Positions 1 to 11,647 of a stretch of DNA of 64,000 nt are shown in pieces. The stretch comes from Oikopleura dioica (taxonomy: Eukaryota; Chordata; Appendicularia; Copelata; Oikopleuridae). Position numbers and translations under genes: made by a program. The DNA lies in the NCBI GenBank assembly GCA_907165135.1, contig OU015567.1:315001-379000 (forward strand), in the 5' to 3' direction. Below the pieces are notes generated by a model. That model was not told the DNA's origin, ran no database searches, and was given only the letters and a program-made list of their open reading frames with translations. Every line of letters begins with the position of its first letter. Position 1 is the stretch's first letter.

Positions 1-135
1 TTAAAAATGCTCAATGCTTTATGTTCCTGTTTTTGAAATCAAGGAAGAAAAAAATCGAACATAAAAGTTGAAAAACAAACAATTCGCTTCATTCACTGCT
101 TCTTTTTTCTGTAAATTTCAATAAAAAAAAGTATT

Positions 136-489
136 TTATTCGTTTTTGGAAAGAAGTGGAGTAACGACGCCAGAAGTACTTCCAGGATGACCAGCGCTAG
201 AAGAGCTCGGGAGACGATGGACCGTGGAAGTTCTAGATCTTCGTGGAGGAATGACCCCTTCGTGTTCAAGCTCTATTCTTCGCAGTTCTCGCTTGATTTC
301 TGCTTTTCGCTGGATGATTTTTTTCTCGTAGCCGTCGAATTTCATCCACCAGATCATGACAGCCCCGACTAAGCGGAAAGTTGAAATTTTAACTTTTAAA
401 GGAAAATGGTTAAATTCCAAATGCGCTGAAAACTTACCAACAAGAATGAACCACAAACCAACTCCGGCAGCAAAGAAGACTTGCCAGTC
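136..489 (-). CDS. C-terminal two exons of a single-pass membrane protein (partial)
   Basis: Two exons read on the minus strand, about 438-489 and 136-368, joined by a GT-AG intron of 69 bp. The joined frame gives a hydrophobic helix (FFAAGVGLWFILVVGAVMIW), then a basic, charged stretch (KKIIQRKAEIKRELRR) and a Ser/Thr/Pro-rich tail ending LLSKNE. The upstream exon starts right after an acceptor (gattag), so the N-terminus lies further to the right. I could not find a convincing first exon up to position 990. The layout fits a small type I or III membrane protein with a cytoplasmic tail. I do not recognise the family. Confidence 0.45.
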   Translation of the reverse strand, partial: DWQVFFAAGVGLWFILVGKFSAHLEFNHFPLKVKISTFRLVGAVMIWWMKFDGYEKKIIQRKAEIKRELRRIELEHEGVIPPRRSRTSTVHRLPSSSSAGHPGSTSGVVTPLLSKNE

Positions 490-539
490 CTAATCAAAGC
501 TTTAAAATTTTACTGATAAGAAAATTGAAAATTTAGATT

Positions 540-990
540 TTTCGCGAAGGCTGCTTGCTTTTTCTCTTTTTCTAAGCTCCGTTCCTGGTAGTAAGAACTG
601 AAAGTATGGCTTTTCTCAAAGTATCTCATTTTCCTTCAATTTCGTCAAATGTTTGAAGGTCAGCCTCAATGGTATAAATAAATCTGAGGGCAATGGGCGG
701 CTTTTGTCCGTGACGAAATCGTAAAATTGGTCAAGATGTATTTTTTATTGATCAGAACCGCCTAAAAATGGAAGACAAGGAAATGCTGAAAGATAATTTG
801 CCCGGCAGCAATTATTTACTCTAATGCAGAAAAACTCTGAAAATAATTAAGAAAGATAACTTAAATGTTTTAAGTTAAAACTGTCTTTTTTTTTAAAGAT
901 AAGTAATGTTTTCTTTTATTTAGAGTAAATCATATGAGTAAAAGCTCATGTATATATCTGACTGGCGAAGCTTCAGGTCATGAAAATAGC
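540..990. other. No gene seen
   Basis: AT-rich sequence between the membrane-protein exons and the first cysteine-rich gene. I see no convincing exon, RNA gene or repeat here. A missing upstream exon of the minus-strand gene may be hidden in it. Confidence 0.4.
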
Positions 991-1433
991 TCCAAACATT
1001 GAAATGCGTGAACTCGCTCCAGAAAGAAAATCCATCATGGATTACCCAAAATGTCGAAAAAGAGAACTTTGACCTTCTCCTTTTCTCTCAATTATTATAC
1101 TTGGCTTTACTTGTCAACCAAGAAAACACTTCTGACTTTCAGAGAATGGTTGTTGACGAGGAAACTAATATAAATTTTGGGCAAATAAGCCGTATAAAAA
1201 TACAGGTATTTGAGTAATACGAAAATTAAGTATTAGCAATAAAAAAGTGTATGGATTGCAAATGCGTTGGAACCTTGCGAAAAACTGGTGACAAAGTCAT
1301 TCTTTTGACCGAAGAAGTTCTCTCTTCCCGCAGTATCCACACGCAAAAGGCAGATCTAAAGAACAAACATTTCAAAAAGAAGATAAATGGAAAAATTAGC
1401 CTTGCTCAGCATGGATTCGCAACGAATAAGCAA

Positions 1434-2341
1434 ATGACAAGTTACTTGACGCTTGGTTCTCTTTTTTGGATAACGATCATGATAATAGGTACCGCTTTTA
1501 CAATAGCTTGCTAAAGTTAATGACTTCCGCAGCGAATTTAATTTCCTTGGAGAAATCCCGAGGAGAAACTACTTTCCTTACATCGACTTGTCATCGAAAC
1601 TACAAACAATGCGTTCAAGTAGAATCCATGGACATATGCGGCCATCTGATGAAGCAATGCCATTTCACTCAAGAGTTCATCCTTCCAAAGCCGGTGGCGG
1701 TGCTGAAACCGACAGAAAAAGACGATTTGCAATTCTCCAAAGAAGAAAACATGGTGAACCTGCGCCGCTGCAAAAAGAAAAAGTTTTACGACCAAAAAGT
1801 GTGCCGCCATCTCTGCGCAAATACGCTGATTTTGAAATCAACGAGGACCCATCCCATCACGCCTTGTGAATCCATTTGTTTTGAGCTGACCCGATCTTCA
1901 GAGTCTGCTTGAGACGTTTGTCCAACGGAAAAATATTGTAGACTGGGATGCCCTTGTCCTTTTTATCAGTGCGAAAAAACTTCGAACGACCAGAAATTCG
2001 TCCCTTTCTTTGATTTGAAAATTGATGATTATAGTCGTAAAAAATTCAAAGGAAGAAAAAGTAGAATCAAAAAGAATGCTCTTGTCTTATTTGACCAATC
2101 ACGTGTTAAAAAGAGACAAATAATGCTGAAGCCAGAAACTCCTTTCACACACTATGAATGTTTATCATACAAAAAATTTCTAACTTTAGGGGGTCCCTTT
2201 GTATTTATAAACGAAAAAAAGGCGATCGGGGCTACTTTTCTTAATGGACAACATTATTTGGTCGATCAAGGAGGGAATCTGATGCGAGTTGGAGAAAACG
2301 GAACCGCCTCTCTTTTCATTGAAAATCGTTATTTTGACAGG
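1434..2341 (+). CDS. Secreted cysteine-rich protein of the Oikopleura kelch type; in-frame TGA
   Basis: The ATG at 1434 opens a signal peptide (MTSYLTLGSLFWITIMIIA). It is split by a 44-bp GT-AG intron (1489-1532). The second exon stays open to a GT donor at about 2342 except for one TGA at 1910-1912. It encodes a spaced cysteine region (CHRNYKQCVQVESMDICGH, then CKKKKFYDQKVCRHLC, PCESIC), then DVCP..KYCRLGCPCPFYQC, then a beta-rich stretch (GGPFVFINEKKAIGATFLNG). From memory, Oikopleura has many secreted proteins with this cysteine array in front of a kelch propeller. The TGA stands where the CxxC spacing would expect a cysteine. It could be a nonsense mutation, a sequencing error or a recoded codon. 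Exons after 2341 are unresolved. Confidence 0.5.
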
Positions 2342-2997
2342 TTATTTTTCAAACGAATTAAAAAGTGGTTAAATATTCAAGAACGGGTATTTTTGCTTTT
2401 CATTTCGGCTCGTCTATTGGAACTCATACAATAACGATAAGAAATGAGGAGAAAAACACGACGGATTTTCCGGTCATTGTGATCTGAAAACGGTCGAAAG
2501 AATGAAATATGGTCCATAATTGACTCCATTATTATATAAAATGATGAATAAAAATTTTGACCGCGTAAAGCTCCCCCAAAAGCAGGCCAGATAAGTGCTT
2601 CTATTACGCACCAGATTATAATTTAAATAGATTCGAAACTGCTCAAGGTTTGTTTAAAAAACCGAATTGACTTACCCGCATTTTATTTTTAAGGGTATAT
2701 CGCTAGCAACCACTTGAATGGCAAAGTTTCTTCCATCAGCTTCGGTGGAAATTTTTTCTTGATGAGCATGACACTTGGTCATAATTTGATTACGCTCTCA
2801 AAGACAGTCGCCTTGAACCAAATAAGACAAAGTGAGGAGTTACAAAAAGGATGGCGGAAAGACAAAATCGCTCTGCCAGCAATGTTCAGGGACTTTGACC
2901 CGGTTCATGTGATTCCTTTGGAATGGGTTCGCTTTTATTTTTTGATACTTCGACTTCTAGAATTTCGAACCTGAGCTAGATCGACCTAGGTCAACTT

Positions 2998-3661
2998 ATG
3001 CTTGTTCTTGTTACAAGAAGTATAACACTCTCAAACATGCAATACTCACTTATGCTAGAAAAAGAAGGGAAGTTCCTTGCTCTTGCAAGTGAGTGGATCG
3101 GTTCGCTGGTCAAGTACGACCAACCTTCGCGCTGCTTCTCTGGCTTATATGCACCGAATGATTTCGCCTACTCGAATAGTTTTGGAACCAACAACGACGA
3201 GTGCGAGTACTTCATCAATGCATTTTTGAACAATGATCGGATTTACCTTCAAAATGTTGTTTTTGACGCCTCCTTTGAAATTTATTTCGATTTCGGAAGG
3301 GATCATTGCTATGTATTATAGTAGAAAATATGTGAATCTACAATTACAACCTTTGATACCCAGAAAAGATCGAATCGAGCTTAATTTCCGGCAGCTAAAA
3401 GCCAATAATAAAATGCACGTGACAAGCAACCCATTTTTCGCTTTTCATGACGATGTCTTTCCTTACTTCGCGAAAAACGCCATTGGTGAAATTTCTGAAT
3501 TTCCGCAATCAGCCAGTAGTCTTTCTCCCCCGTATCCTTTGGTTATTATTCCGAATTCACCGTTTCGATCGTTTCAAGAGTCATTACACCACATTTCTAC
3601 GTTCGAACTCGACTTTGATAAAACGCGAAAACTCAATCTTGAAATAAAGGAAAGACTGTAA
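2998..3661 (+). other. Possible coding exons, unassigned
   Basis: Two overlapping open stretches, 2998-3321 and 3354-3661, have protein-like composition (ALASEWIGSLVKYDQPSRC; ISTFELDFDKTRKLNLEIKE). They could be downstream exons of the cysteine-rich gene at 1434 or of a separate secreted protein. I could not establish splice joints between them, so extents and frame are uncertain. Confidence 0.25.
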
Positions 3662-3671
3662 AAAAGTTTTT

Positions 3672-3784
3672 TTAACCCGTTGCCGATTGCGAAGTGTATA
3701 AAGCTACGCCAATAGTAAGGCTGGATTTCGAGCCTCGGGGCAGGTTGAAGCATCCGGTATGATAGGCGCTCGGCAACGGGTTAA
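3672..3784. mobile_element. TTAA-flanked MITE, 113 bp
   Basis: Inverted terminal repeats TTAACCCGTTGCCGA (left) and TCGGCAACGGGTTAA (right) bound a 113-bp insertion. A TTAA target with CCC/GGG ends is the pattern of piggyBac-type non-autonomous elements. A related sequence (aacgggttaag) occurs near 8140. Confidence 0.55.
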
Positions 3785-4270
3785 GAATCATCGATACCAT
3801 TTGAGAAATCATCTTATAAGTCCTGATAAGAAAAAATCTCTCAATCAATTGGACTCAACTAGAATTATCGAGTTTCGATCATTTTCGGAGAAATCAATCT
3901 TTGAATTGGAGATTTCCAAAAATTATCAAATCCGAGTAACATCTGATTTTTTCGAAGAAAGTATTGTCTCAAAAGATACTTTGGACGTCGATTGGACATT
4001 GATAACAGTCATCTTCCAGGTTCAAAAGGACTTATCTCTTCTCTTTATTGTGACAAGAAAAGGCAAGGAAATCGCACGGAGAGAATTAAATGATCTTCGA
4101 AAATTGGAGGACAAAAGAATAAGAGTTTTCAAATTCGACGACAAAACCGAAATCAAGAATATCTTTTTCTTCGAAAAACGACCAAGCCAGATTCTCGTCA
4201 TTTTACATCACCAATTCGAGTCTCCTAAGTCCTACGCGCTGTTTGGGGATGGTTCTAGAAACAACAATGC
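3785..4270 (+). other. Open frame of unknown origin upstream of the kelch gene
   Basis: A frame open from about 3759 to 4364 reads as a beta-rich protein (SIFELEISKNYQIRVTSDFF; SLLFIVTRKGKEIARREL). It begins inside the small TTAA element, so its true start is elsewhere. Towards its end another frame carries the kelch-type coding of the next gene. It may be an upstream exon of that gene joined by an intron I could not place. Confidence 0.3.
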
Positions 4271-4289
4271 AAAAATAATTTCCAAACGA

Positions 4290-5292
4290 TCTACGAAAAA
4301 CTCTGTATTTATCGAAAGATGCAGTGGTGAAGGGTCGATTGCATCTTTTCGGTGGATGGAGTGATCCATCATTGGTAAGTTAAAATTCAGTAAATCTCTC
4401 TTTTTTATTATCTCTTATTCTTTCAAGATACGGAGAATCGATGATTGCAAGCTGACTCGACTTCAAAATCGACTCGAGGGACTTTATAGATGGGGCAGTA
4501 GTGCATTGTCGATAACAGAGGGAACCGAAGGTAACGTCCTATATTTAGGGAGGTGTCTGGAAGCGACAAAAAAATTTTCAACCAATCAGAAACCTGAATT
4601 CAGCAAACCGCCAAATCAGCAGTCGAGTAGCCGCCCACGCAAAATTTGTCGAAATTTTTTTGTCGGTTCCAGACACCATCCGGGATGGTCCATCCCTTAT
4701 ATTTTCATCCATGATCTCATTTTTAGCTCTCATTTGCTTTGATTCGGCAGATCAAGACTTGTGCGAAGTGTTTGACGGAAAAAATGTTCGCTACCTCTCT
4801 TTCCAACCAATAATTGAGCACTATGATGGCGCGATGAATTTCTACAAAGGTCAGCCAACAGTGATTGGCGGTGGAAATTATCCATATACGAACATGGGAA
4901 ATACTGAAACACTAACGAAAAATGGCTGGGAGCAACTTACGTCACATCCAAGGCAATTTTTTTAAAGATCTTTGGATCATTTTTATTTAGATGGATAATG
5001 GACCATTCTGCTATCGGATTGCCATCGGGATCGATTCTCACTATAGGAGGTCATGATGACGAAGATTTAGGATTTATAAGAGAAGTTTGGCGATTAGACG
5101 AGTTCGAAGACTGGACAAAAATAGGAGACTTGAAAGAGGTACAAAATTTTGTCTTAAAAAAATTTATTCTGTAAGGTTTTTTACGCTGGATCGACGATTT
5201 TGGTGGATAATGTCATTTATATGTTTCCAGGGGATACTGAAGCCGCATCTTTTGGTTTACAACGCATTGAACTAGGAAAAGTTGTTAAATAA
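4290..5292 (+). CDS. Kelch-type secreted protein, C-terminal exons
   Basis: Exons give a beta-propeller of the Oikopleura kelch type: KDAVVKGRLHLFGGWSDPSL, then RRIDDCKLTRLQNRL...ALSI, CEVFDG, YDGAMNFYKGQPTVIGG, NGWEQLTSHPR, GSILTIGGHDDED and a last exon ending ELGKVVK. Splice sites seen: GT-AG from about 4376 to 4428, an acceptor at about 4750, a GC-AG intron of 38 bp (4953-4990), and GT-AG from about 5138 to 5175. The stop is TAA at 5290-5292. Gly-Gly turns and regularly spaced tryptophans are typical of kelch blades. The first exon near 4290 lacks a clear AG acceptor, and an N-terminal cysteine-rich part probably lies upstream. The cellular role is unknown; secretion is inferred from the family. 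Confidence 0.55.
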
Positions 5293-5443
5293 AGAAATGA
5301 TGATGGTTTTTTCGCTAAAAATGAAATTCTCAACTGATCAATAAGATGGTGATGATATGAAGGACGTGGAGCGTATTGGCTATCATAATAAAAAATACTA
5401 CAAACCAAATCTCTTCGTGACGCATATAAATCACTGTCATCTG

Positions 5444-5524
5444 TGATTTTTTGAGAATAAAAATGGCTAAATCAGTCAAAAATACCTATTTTTATTTTTG
5501 CAAGAAATCGGAAGCAGTTGAAAA
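5444..5524. repeat. Dispersed repeat after kelch gene, copy 1
   Basis: About 80 bp (ttgagaataaaaatggctaa ... gcaagaaatcggaagcagttga) that recurs with small changes at 10,782-10,865, downstream of the multicopper oxidase gene. Both copies lie 70-150 bp after a stop codon, in the same orientation. Confidence 0.6.
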
Positions 5525-5776
5525 GAGTAGAGTGTCGTATTGATTTCATTTCAATTGTTTAAAAAAGCTGCAAGATATGAATTATTAACTTGATGTGTCA
5601 AAACGAAATTCTTTTTCCTGCCACGTATTTGGGTGTAGTTATCATTTTAAAAATAGAAGAAGCAAAACAGAAAAAGGGAGCGTCAGTTTAATTTTCAAAT
5701 AGTTCTGCCAGGATTCCGCATTTCAATCTGCCGAATTCGCTTGAGCGCCAAAATATCGGCTATTGAGATTCTCTGG

Positions 5777-5890
5777 CTATTGAGATTCTTGCGGCCATTC
5801 AACGGGAAAGGCATCGACCCTCTCGTCTCTGACAGCTCGACGGAGCTCTGGATGTTCAATTTTCTCCGGATCTTGGTTTAGCGGATCGTC
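5777..5890 (-). CDS. Orphan terminal exon
   Basis: On the minus strand an acceptor (tttttgcag) is followed by a 114-bp frame reading DDPLNQDPEKIEHPELRRAV, then a segment ending EWPQESQ and a stop. The composition is clearly protein-like, and an acceptor directly before the frame suggests a last exon. No matching upstream exon was found to the right within 2 kb, and I do not recognise the protein. Confidence 0.35.
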   Translation of the reverse strand, partial: DDPLNQDPEKIEHPELRRAVRDERVDAFPVEWPQESQ

Positions 5891-5899
5891 CTGCAAAAA

Positions 5900-8330
5900 A
5901 TCTGCGAAGAGCTGTTTTCGGGATCGCTGCGAGTTTTCAGTTCAAATATTTAAATTTAAGGATATAGCTAGGGCCCGGCCGCAAAAATTAAAATCAGTGA
6001 GCGCACCGATGAAACATCTCTTTTTTGAAGTCCAGATAGACTAGTACCCGCTAAAGACTAATTTTGACTTTAAATTAGACTAGTTTGGCTCTAGAACACT
6101 TAAAGGAGGTAGTCCTTGCTTTTTGCGATCTCGACCCTTTTTGAACAGCGCTCTGTCAAATATCAGCTTGAGTAAGAGGATAAAACCTTTATAGATAGAA
6201 AGGTCAAACCTAGATGAAAGTTTGAATTTTCTTGGAATTTTCTTTCGATATTGAACTTCGAGAAAAGACATGTAAAATTGCTTTATAAGCAAAGATCTCG
6301 TGAAAGACTTTTCGACAGTAAAAGAGTCTCTCTTTTTCTCTTCACAGAGTTTTATTCGAATTTAAAGCTGTCTTTATATGCGTGTCTGAATTTTCATTTG
6401 AAAACATCAAAATTTTATTCTTTGAGATTGAATACTTTGCAAAAAATATTTCGGTCAATGAAACGAGGAGTCTAAATTCAGATCTCGCCAAAATTCAATT
6501 TTGAGCGAATAATTCTTAAATCTGCAGAATTTCAGGGATCACTGTGACTTGGACCGGGCTTTTAAAGGACCAAGTTCATCTCAAATGGCTTTTCTCGGCT
6601 CTTTTTTTACCTTTCATTGCTTCTATTTCTTTAAATTGCCCGTTTTTCCTGAAAGTCAACTTTAACTTGATTCTTTGAGAATTAGCCAAAACCGAATCTG
6701 TTTGTTTGTTATGCCCTCATTATTCTTTTATAGCCAAGTTTTAATTTTATAGATTTTAAATAGCTCGAATCAAAAACTCGAATCCCTTTTGGTTCAAACT
6801 GGAGATAAAGGGGACAACCATACACGGTGTAGGTCAATTTCGAAGAATTCAGAATTGAGTCTTGTATTTTTGCGAGCAATATTTTTTATGGAATGTGGCT
6901 TTAAAAATCTTGAAGAATGAAAATTCCCAGTATTCAAAAGAAAGTAAGGCAAGCATATAAAGACAATTATGAAACGTTTCATTTCTGTGATTAAAAAAGA
7001 AGAAACGAAATTTTGAATACTGGGAGTTTTCACTTTACAGGCAATAAGAAAACGTGCTACAATGAAAATACAAGAGCCCTGCGCCGCCAAGTCCGGTACA
7101 AACTAGGTCTCGTCTGATCAAATCATGTACAGAAAAACTAATCGGAACAACCGCATGAGTTCTCTTCCCGAGAATGCGCTTCCCGATGAAATGACTTCTA
7201 TGGTGGTTTTGAAGGGGTTTCTGATGGAATTTTTCGGCCTTCTTTTAGAAGGATTTTGAGAAATTTCAAGAGAAACACCTTTAAACCAACCGGGAAAAAA
7301 TGGTCAAAAATTTTTGTCGAGTTTTTCCAAAATTCTTGAAAACCCCCTCAGTTTTTGACGGAGGTTCTTTTGAGCTATTGAACGTCCAATGTGAGCCTCT
7401 GATAAAAATTTTTCGTATTCTAACACCACGAACCTTAGTGATTTCAGCAAAAATAAGAAATTCATTAATTCAAGAAAAGTCAATTTTCAAAACTTGATCA
7501 ATTACGAGTATTTCGCAAAATTTCCAAAAAAAACGCTATTATTGCCACAGTTGGCTGTACTCAAAAATAAGTCTGCAAATAGAACTATTTTTCAAGAGCG
7601 CCACCACAAATGATCCCGGGATAAAAAACGAAATCACGAAGTGCTCTTTCTCAGATACATAAGATTATAATTTATAAAGAGAGCTTATATTTTCCGTTAA
7701 TAAGATTATCCTTAAATAATAATCTTAATTAAGACAGTTTAAGGACGCCAAGAATCCGGGCATCATTTTCACAATTTATACTTGGGGATGATGTCGTATC
7801 CTGAGGGTATTTAGGGACCTCCATAGTCCGAAAACTGAGAAATTTCGGAAATTGGAATTTTCGAACAACAGGTGTCCACTTTTAGAGCCAGCGGCTTCCT
7901 TGAATTCTAGCCCGGGCTCTGACGATCATTTTGAGTGATAGAAAAGTACTGATTACCCCCCCCCCATTCCGGAGGCTTCAGAGGCCACTGAAGTTGGTGA
8001 GATCCACCAAAAATAAGTACTTCTCTTAAAAAAGTATATATTTCTTATTAAACGACATCAAAATGATCAATTCGTCCCACGCGGTTAATCGCGCTCCAAA
8101 GGCCAAAAGGCCCTGACACGGCCTCGCGCCTGTTAACGGGTTAAGTCCCTAAAATAACCCCTGTGAATTTTGTTTTTGATTTTGTATTTTTTCGGCTCGG
8201 ACATTCGAAGCAACTCAATCCTTTGGACCATTTGGACCATAGTTAGTGTTTTCGGAAATTTTTATGTTCGGTAAATATTATTAACGGAAAATCTAATCTC
8301 TCGATCAGAAAGTAATATTTGCGATTTAAT
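5900..8330. other. Intergenic, no gene supported
   Basis: AT-rich DNA with only short chance frames. Points of structure: a partial copy of the end of the palindrome found at 11,648 (ttaaggatatagct, about 5954) and an inverted repeat of about 15 bp (cccagtattcaaaa at about 6926, ttttgaatactggg at about 7010) around a 75-bp spacer. Confidence 0.4.
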
Positions 8331-8339
8331 TTCTAACAA

Positions 8340-10703
8340 ATGATAGTTTTTCTTTTGCTTGCCCTAGCGCAGGCCGAAGTGATTTGCGATTACGATGAAC
8401 CATGTCTTAAAGCTTGCACGGATACTGTGTGCGAATACTACTGGAACATTGAAAACCGATTCTCTCAAACATGGCGGACAACGGATTTTGGCGAAAACCG
8501 AAGTTACCCTAAGGGAGCTCTGAGAGACTTTCCGATTCAGTGGAATAAAACAAAGAACAATTTCGACATTATCCAAGAAGGAATCAACGTCGACGTCAAC
8601 GAGGTTATTGACGAAAATGGAAATGTTCGAGATCCTCTTGACGATCTTGAGAATCTTCTGCTTCTGGACGGGCAGCGGATGCGCAAAGTGATCACAATCA
8701 ACGGCCAGATCCCGGGTCCAAACATCATTGTCAACAAAGGAGCACTTGTGAAGATTCACGTTAAGAGCACAATGCATGAAGAATCATGTGAGTATATCAA
8801 CGCTTATCACGTTTCGTTGACAATGCAACTTGTCTAGTTACTCTCCATTGGCACGGCTTGCATCAACTCGACAACTACTGGAATGACGGCGCTGCTATGG
8901 TCTCCCAATGTCCAATCGACGCTCATAACGAGTTTACATACGTCATGAGAGCTGAAAACAGCGGCACCCACTGGTACCACTCGCACTACATCATCCAGCG
9001 CGCTGACGGACTCCACGGAGCGTTCATCATTTTGGAAGAAGACGAAAAGGACGAAGAGATAAGCTGGATGCCACTGGTTGTGACGGACTGGTGGAACACC
9101 GATTCGACTTTTTTGGCTGGAAACGATCCGTACCGATATGGAAATACTCTTGGAAAGCGCATGACTGGTTCAGGGTTGAAAGCTTGCCGCACTGATGAAA
9201 AATCATTCATGACGGGCGTAAAAATGAGCACTTTTTGCGTTGACTCAATCGTCGCTAACGGAAGAGGCCAGTATCGAACAAACGAAGACGAGTTTGAATT
9301 CAGCGTCCTTGAAGAGTATCGCGTTTCGAAAACAACCACAAGGATTCAGCTCAAAACAATTCATGCTGGTTTCGAACATCCGATTCTGGTCCGAGCCGTG
9401 GACGGTCGAAAACTTACAATAACTGCTCAAGATGGTCGCCGAGTCCTTCCAGAAGAAGGCGATGGAATATTTATGGGCGTCGGAGAAACTCTGAATATTG
9501 AAGTCGACTTTCCTCTCGAAGAAGAATGGATAGAACTCATCGCTGAAGTCATGTTTGAAGGAATCGGAAAGAAGTCCGAATATCACGAAAAACCCTATGT
9601 CAAGATCACATTTTCCCGGGACGCTTCAGTGAGTCAATTTGAAATAAAAAAACAACTCGTCGCAGCATACCCAGAATCGAATGTAGTAGAGCCGTTCTCT
9701 TTTCACACAGAAAATGAGGTTTCGGAAAAAGTTCTTCTGAATTGTCCAGCAAAAACGATCGGAGATATGTCTTGCAAGACAGTTGTTGATTTTAAACGAG
9801 ATCCGAAATACGAGTCGCGTTTCGCAAATCCGCCACCTTCGATCGAAGAGAAGCCTGATCGAGTGATTGATGTAAATATGAATTTCGCAATTGGACCGGC
9901 AATCAATGGACTCGAGTTCAAATATCCAGAGACCCCGTTTTTCTTTGGTGTGGAAAATACCGAAAAAACGCAGTGCACAGCGGCGATGATCGCTGATGGA
10001 GGACATTGTACTCAGATTATTGAGGTGAAGAAGGGAGAGCTTGTTGAATTCAGGTGGAAAACTAATTTAAAAACAGATATATATATCTATTAATACAGAG
10101 TTACCGCAGCAGAACATCTCGAAAATATGGCCCGACGATGGCAGTGGACCTACCACGGAATTCATCTTCATGGATACGAATTCGTTGTCACCGACATTGG
10201 CTTTGGAGTTGCCAATCAAACAACTGGCTTTATCGAGCAAATCAACCCAGTTATTCATTGCAAAGATGATCAAATAAAATGCAATCGCGCAAAATTTGAC
10301 GACCAAATGCTCGAAAATATCCGTTCGGACCGGGATGATCATATTTTAAAGAATACTGTGATTGTTCCTGCGATGGGTTACGTCGTTTTTCGGTGAGAAA
10401 ATTGACAGTTACAATATGATTATTTTCAGCTTACGCGCGAATAATCCAGGAGTGTGGCCTTTCCATTGCCACCAACTTTTCCATAACTACGAAGGAATGG
10501 CAGTCGCCCTTTTCGTTAAAGATGAAGAAGAAAACAAGCCGTTTTCATACTTGCCAAAAGAGATGCCTCGCTGCCACAATTATCATCCAAAAGACATTGC
10601 GATCAACGAAGAGCCAATTCTCCGAACAAATTCAATGAACAAAACTCAGTTTTCTCCACTGCTATTTGCACTTACCGTCTTCCTTTTCCATTATATATAC
10701 TAA
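8340..10703 (+). CDS. Multicopper oxidase (laccase/ferroxidase type), membrane-tethered
   Basis: Four exons (8340-8787, 8838-10053, 10099-10392, 10430-10703) are joined by GT-AG introns of 50, 45 and 37 bp. The product has a signal peptide (MIVFLLLALAQAEV) and a short cysteine-rich head, then all four copper-ligand motifs in order: HWHG, HWYHSH, GIHLHGY and HCHQLFHNYEGM. These bind one type 1 and three type 2/3 coppers, which couple one-electron substrate oxidation to reduction of oxygen to water. The spacing matches animal laccases. The C-terminus is a hydrophobic stretch (LLFALTVFLFHYIY) right before the stop, which suggests a GPI anchor or tail anchor at the cell surface. The substrate (phenols or iron) cannot be read from the sequence. 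Confidence 0.9.
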
Positions 10704-10781
10704 ATACAGAATATGCAACTAAAGCTTTTTTCTTTGTTGAATAAGGTTATAAGGTAAGTGACCCGATCTGAGCTCAGATCA

Positions 10782-10865
10782 GTGATTTTTTTTTTGAGAA
10801 TAGAAAGGGCTAAATCAGTCAAAAATACCAACTTTTATTTTTGCAAGAAATCGGAAGCAGTTGAA
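10782..10865. repeat. Dispersed repeat after oxidase gene, copy 2
   Basis: Second copy of the repeat at 5444-5524, starting ttttgagaatagaaagggct and ending in the same aaatcggaagcagttgaa core. Confidence 0.6.
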
Positions 10866-11647
10866 GAAGGGAAAATAAAGTTTTATTTGATTTTGTCAAA
10901 AAAGTGATCGCAGCTGACAGTTTTACCACGGCGCTCCATATCCGGTTGTAAAACGTCGAATTTGCCAAAAGTTGAATCTCGGAAATTTCAGTTTTTCAAG
11001 CTCAAGTTGATCTCAAATTTGACATTTCCTCGAAAAAAAATTGGCAGAGAGAGAGAGACAAGAAAAATTGAAGTTGCGGAAATCGAAGAAAAGGAAAAGT
11101 ACGATTTATTGATTGAATCTTCGAACCTTTCGGGGATGGTTTTTAATAAATACCAGAGGCGCTAGTGCATCATTTTTCATGAGCATCATCATCTGATACC
11201 GCAGGTAAATAATGGGAAAGGTACTCACGACCGATATTTTTGGGAAATTTTCAAAGAAAATTTTTCACTACCGGCCTTTGATTTTTTCTGCGGTTTTTTG
11301 GCGGTCTACAGGTGAATGTTGCGGTTTGAGTATGAAACTGCTCGAATCTGCTCACGGCAGCATCAGAATTCCTCCCAATTCCTTTTTCTCAGACGTCTAC
11401 TTCTTTCTTATCAATTCCGTTCAATTAAAAACGCGGTACATAAGGAAAAGCATTCCAGAATCGGAGACAAATTAAAAGAGAAGCAAATGCTTACAGTAAA
11501 TTAGAGAGATTAGGGTCACGAGCGCTCAGGGAATACTTGTCAATCAAAGGAATTTATTCCAAGACTAGACAAATACAGATTTTCAAAACGATTAGCTTGC
11601 TAAAAGAAATCAAGAAGGAGAGAGAAAAAATATTCTGCATTCCGAAT

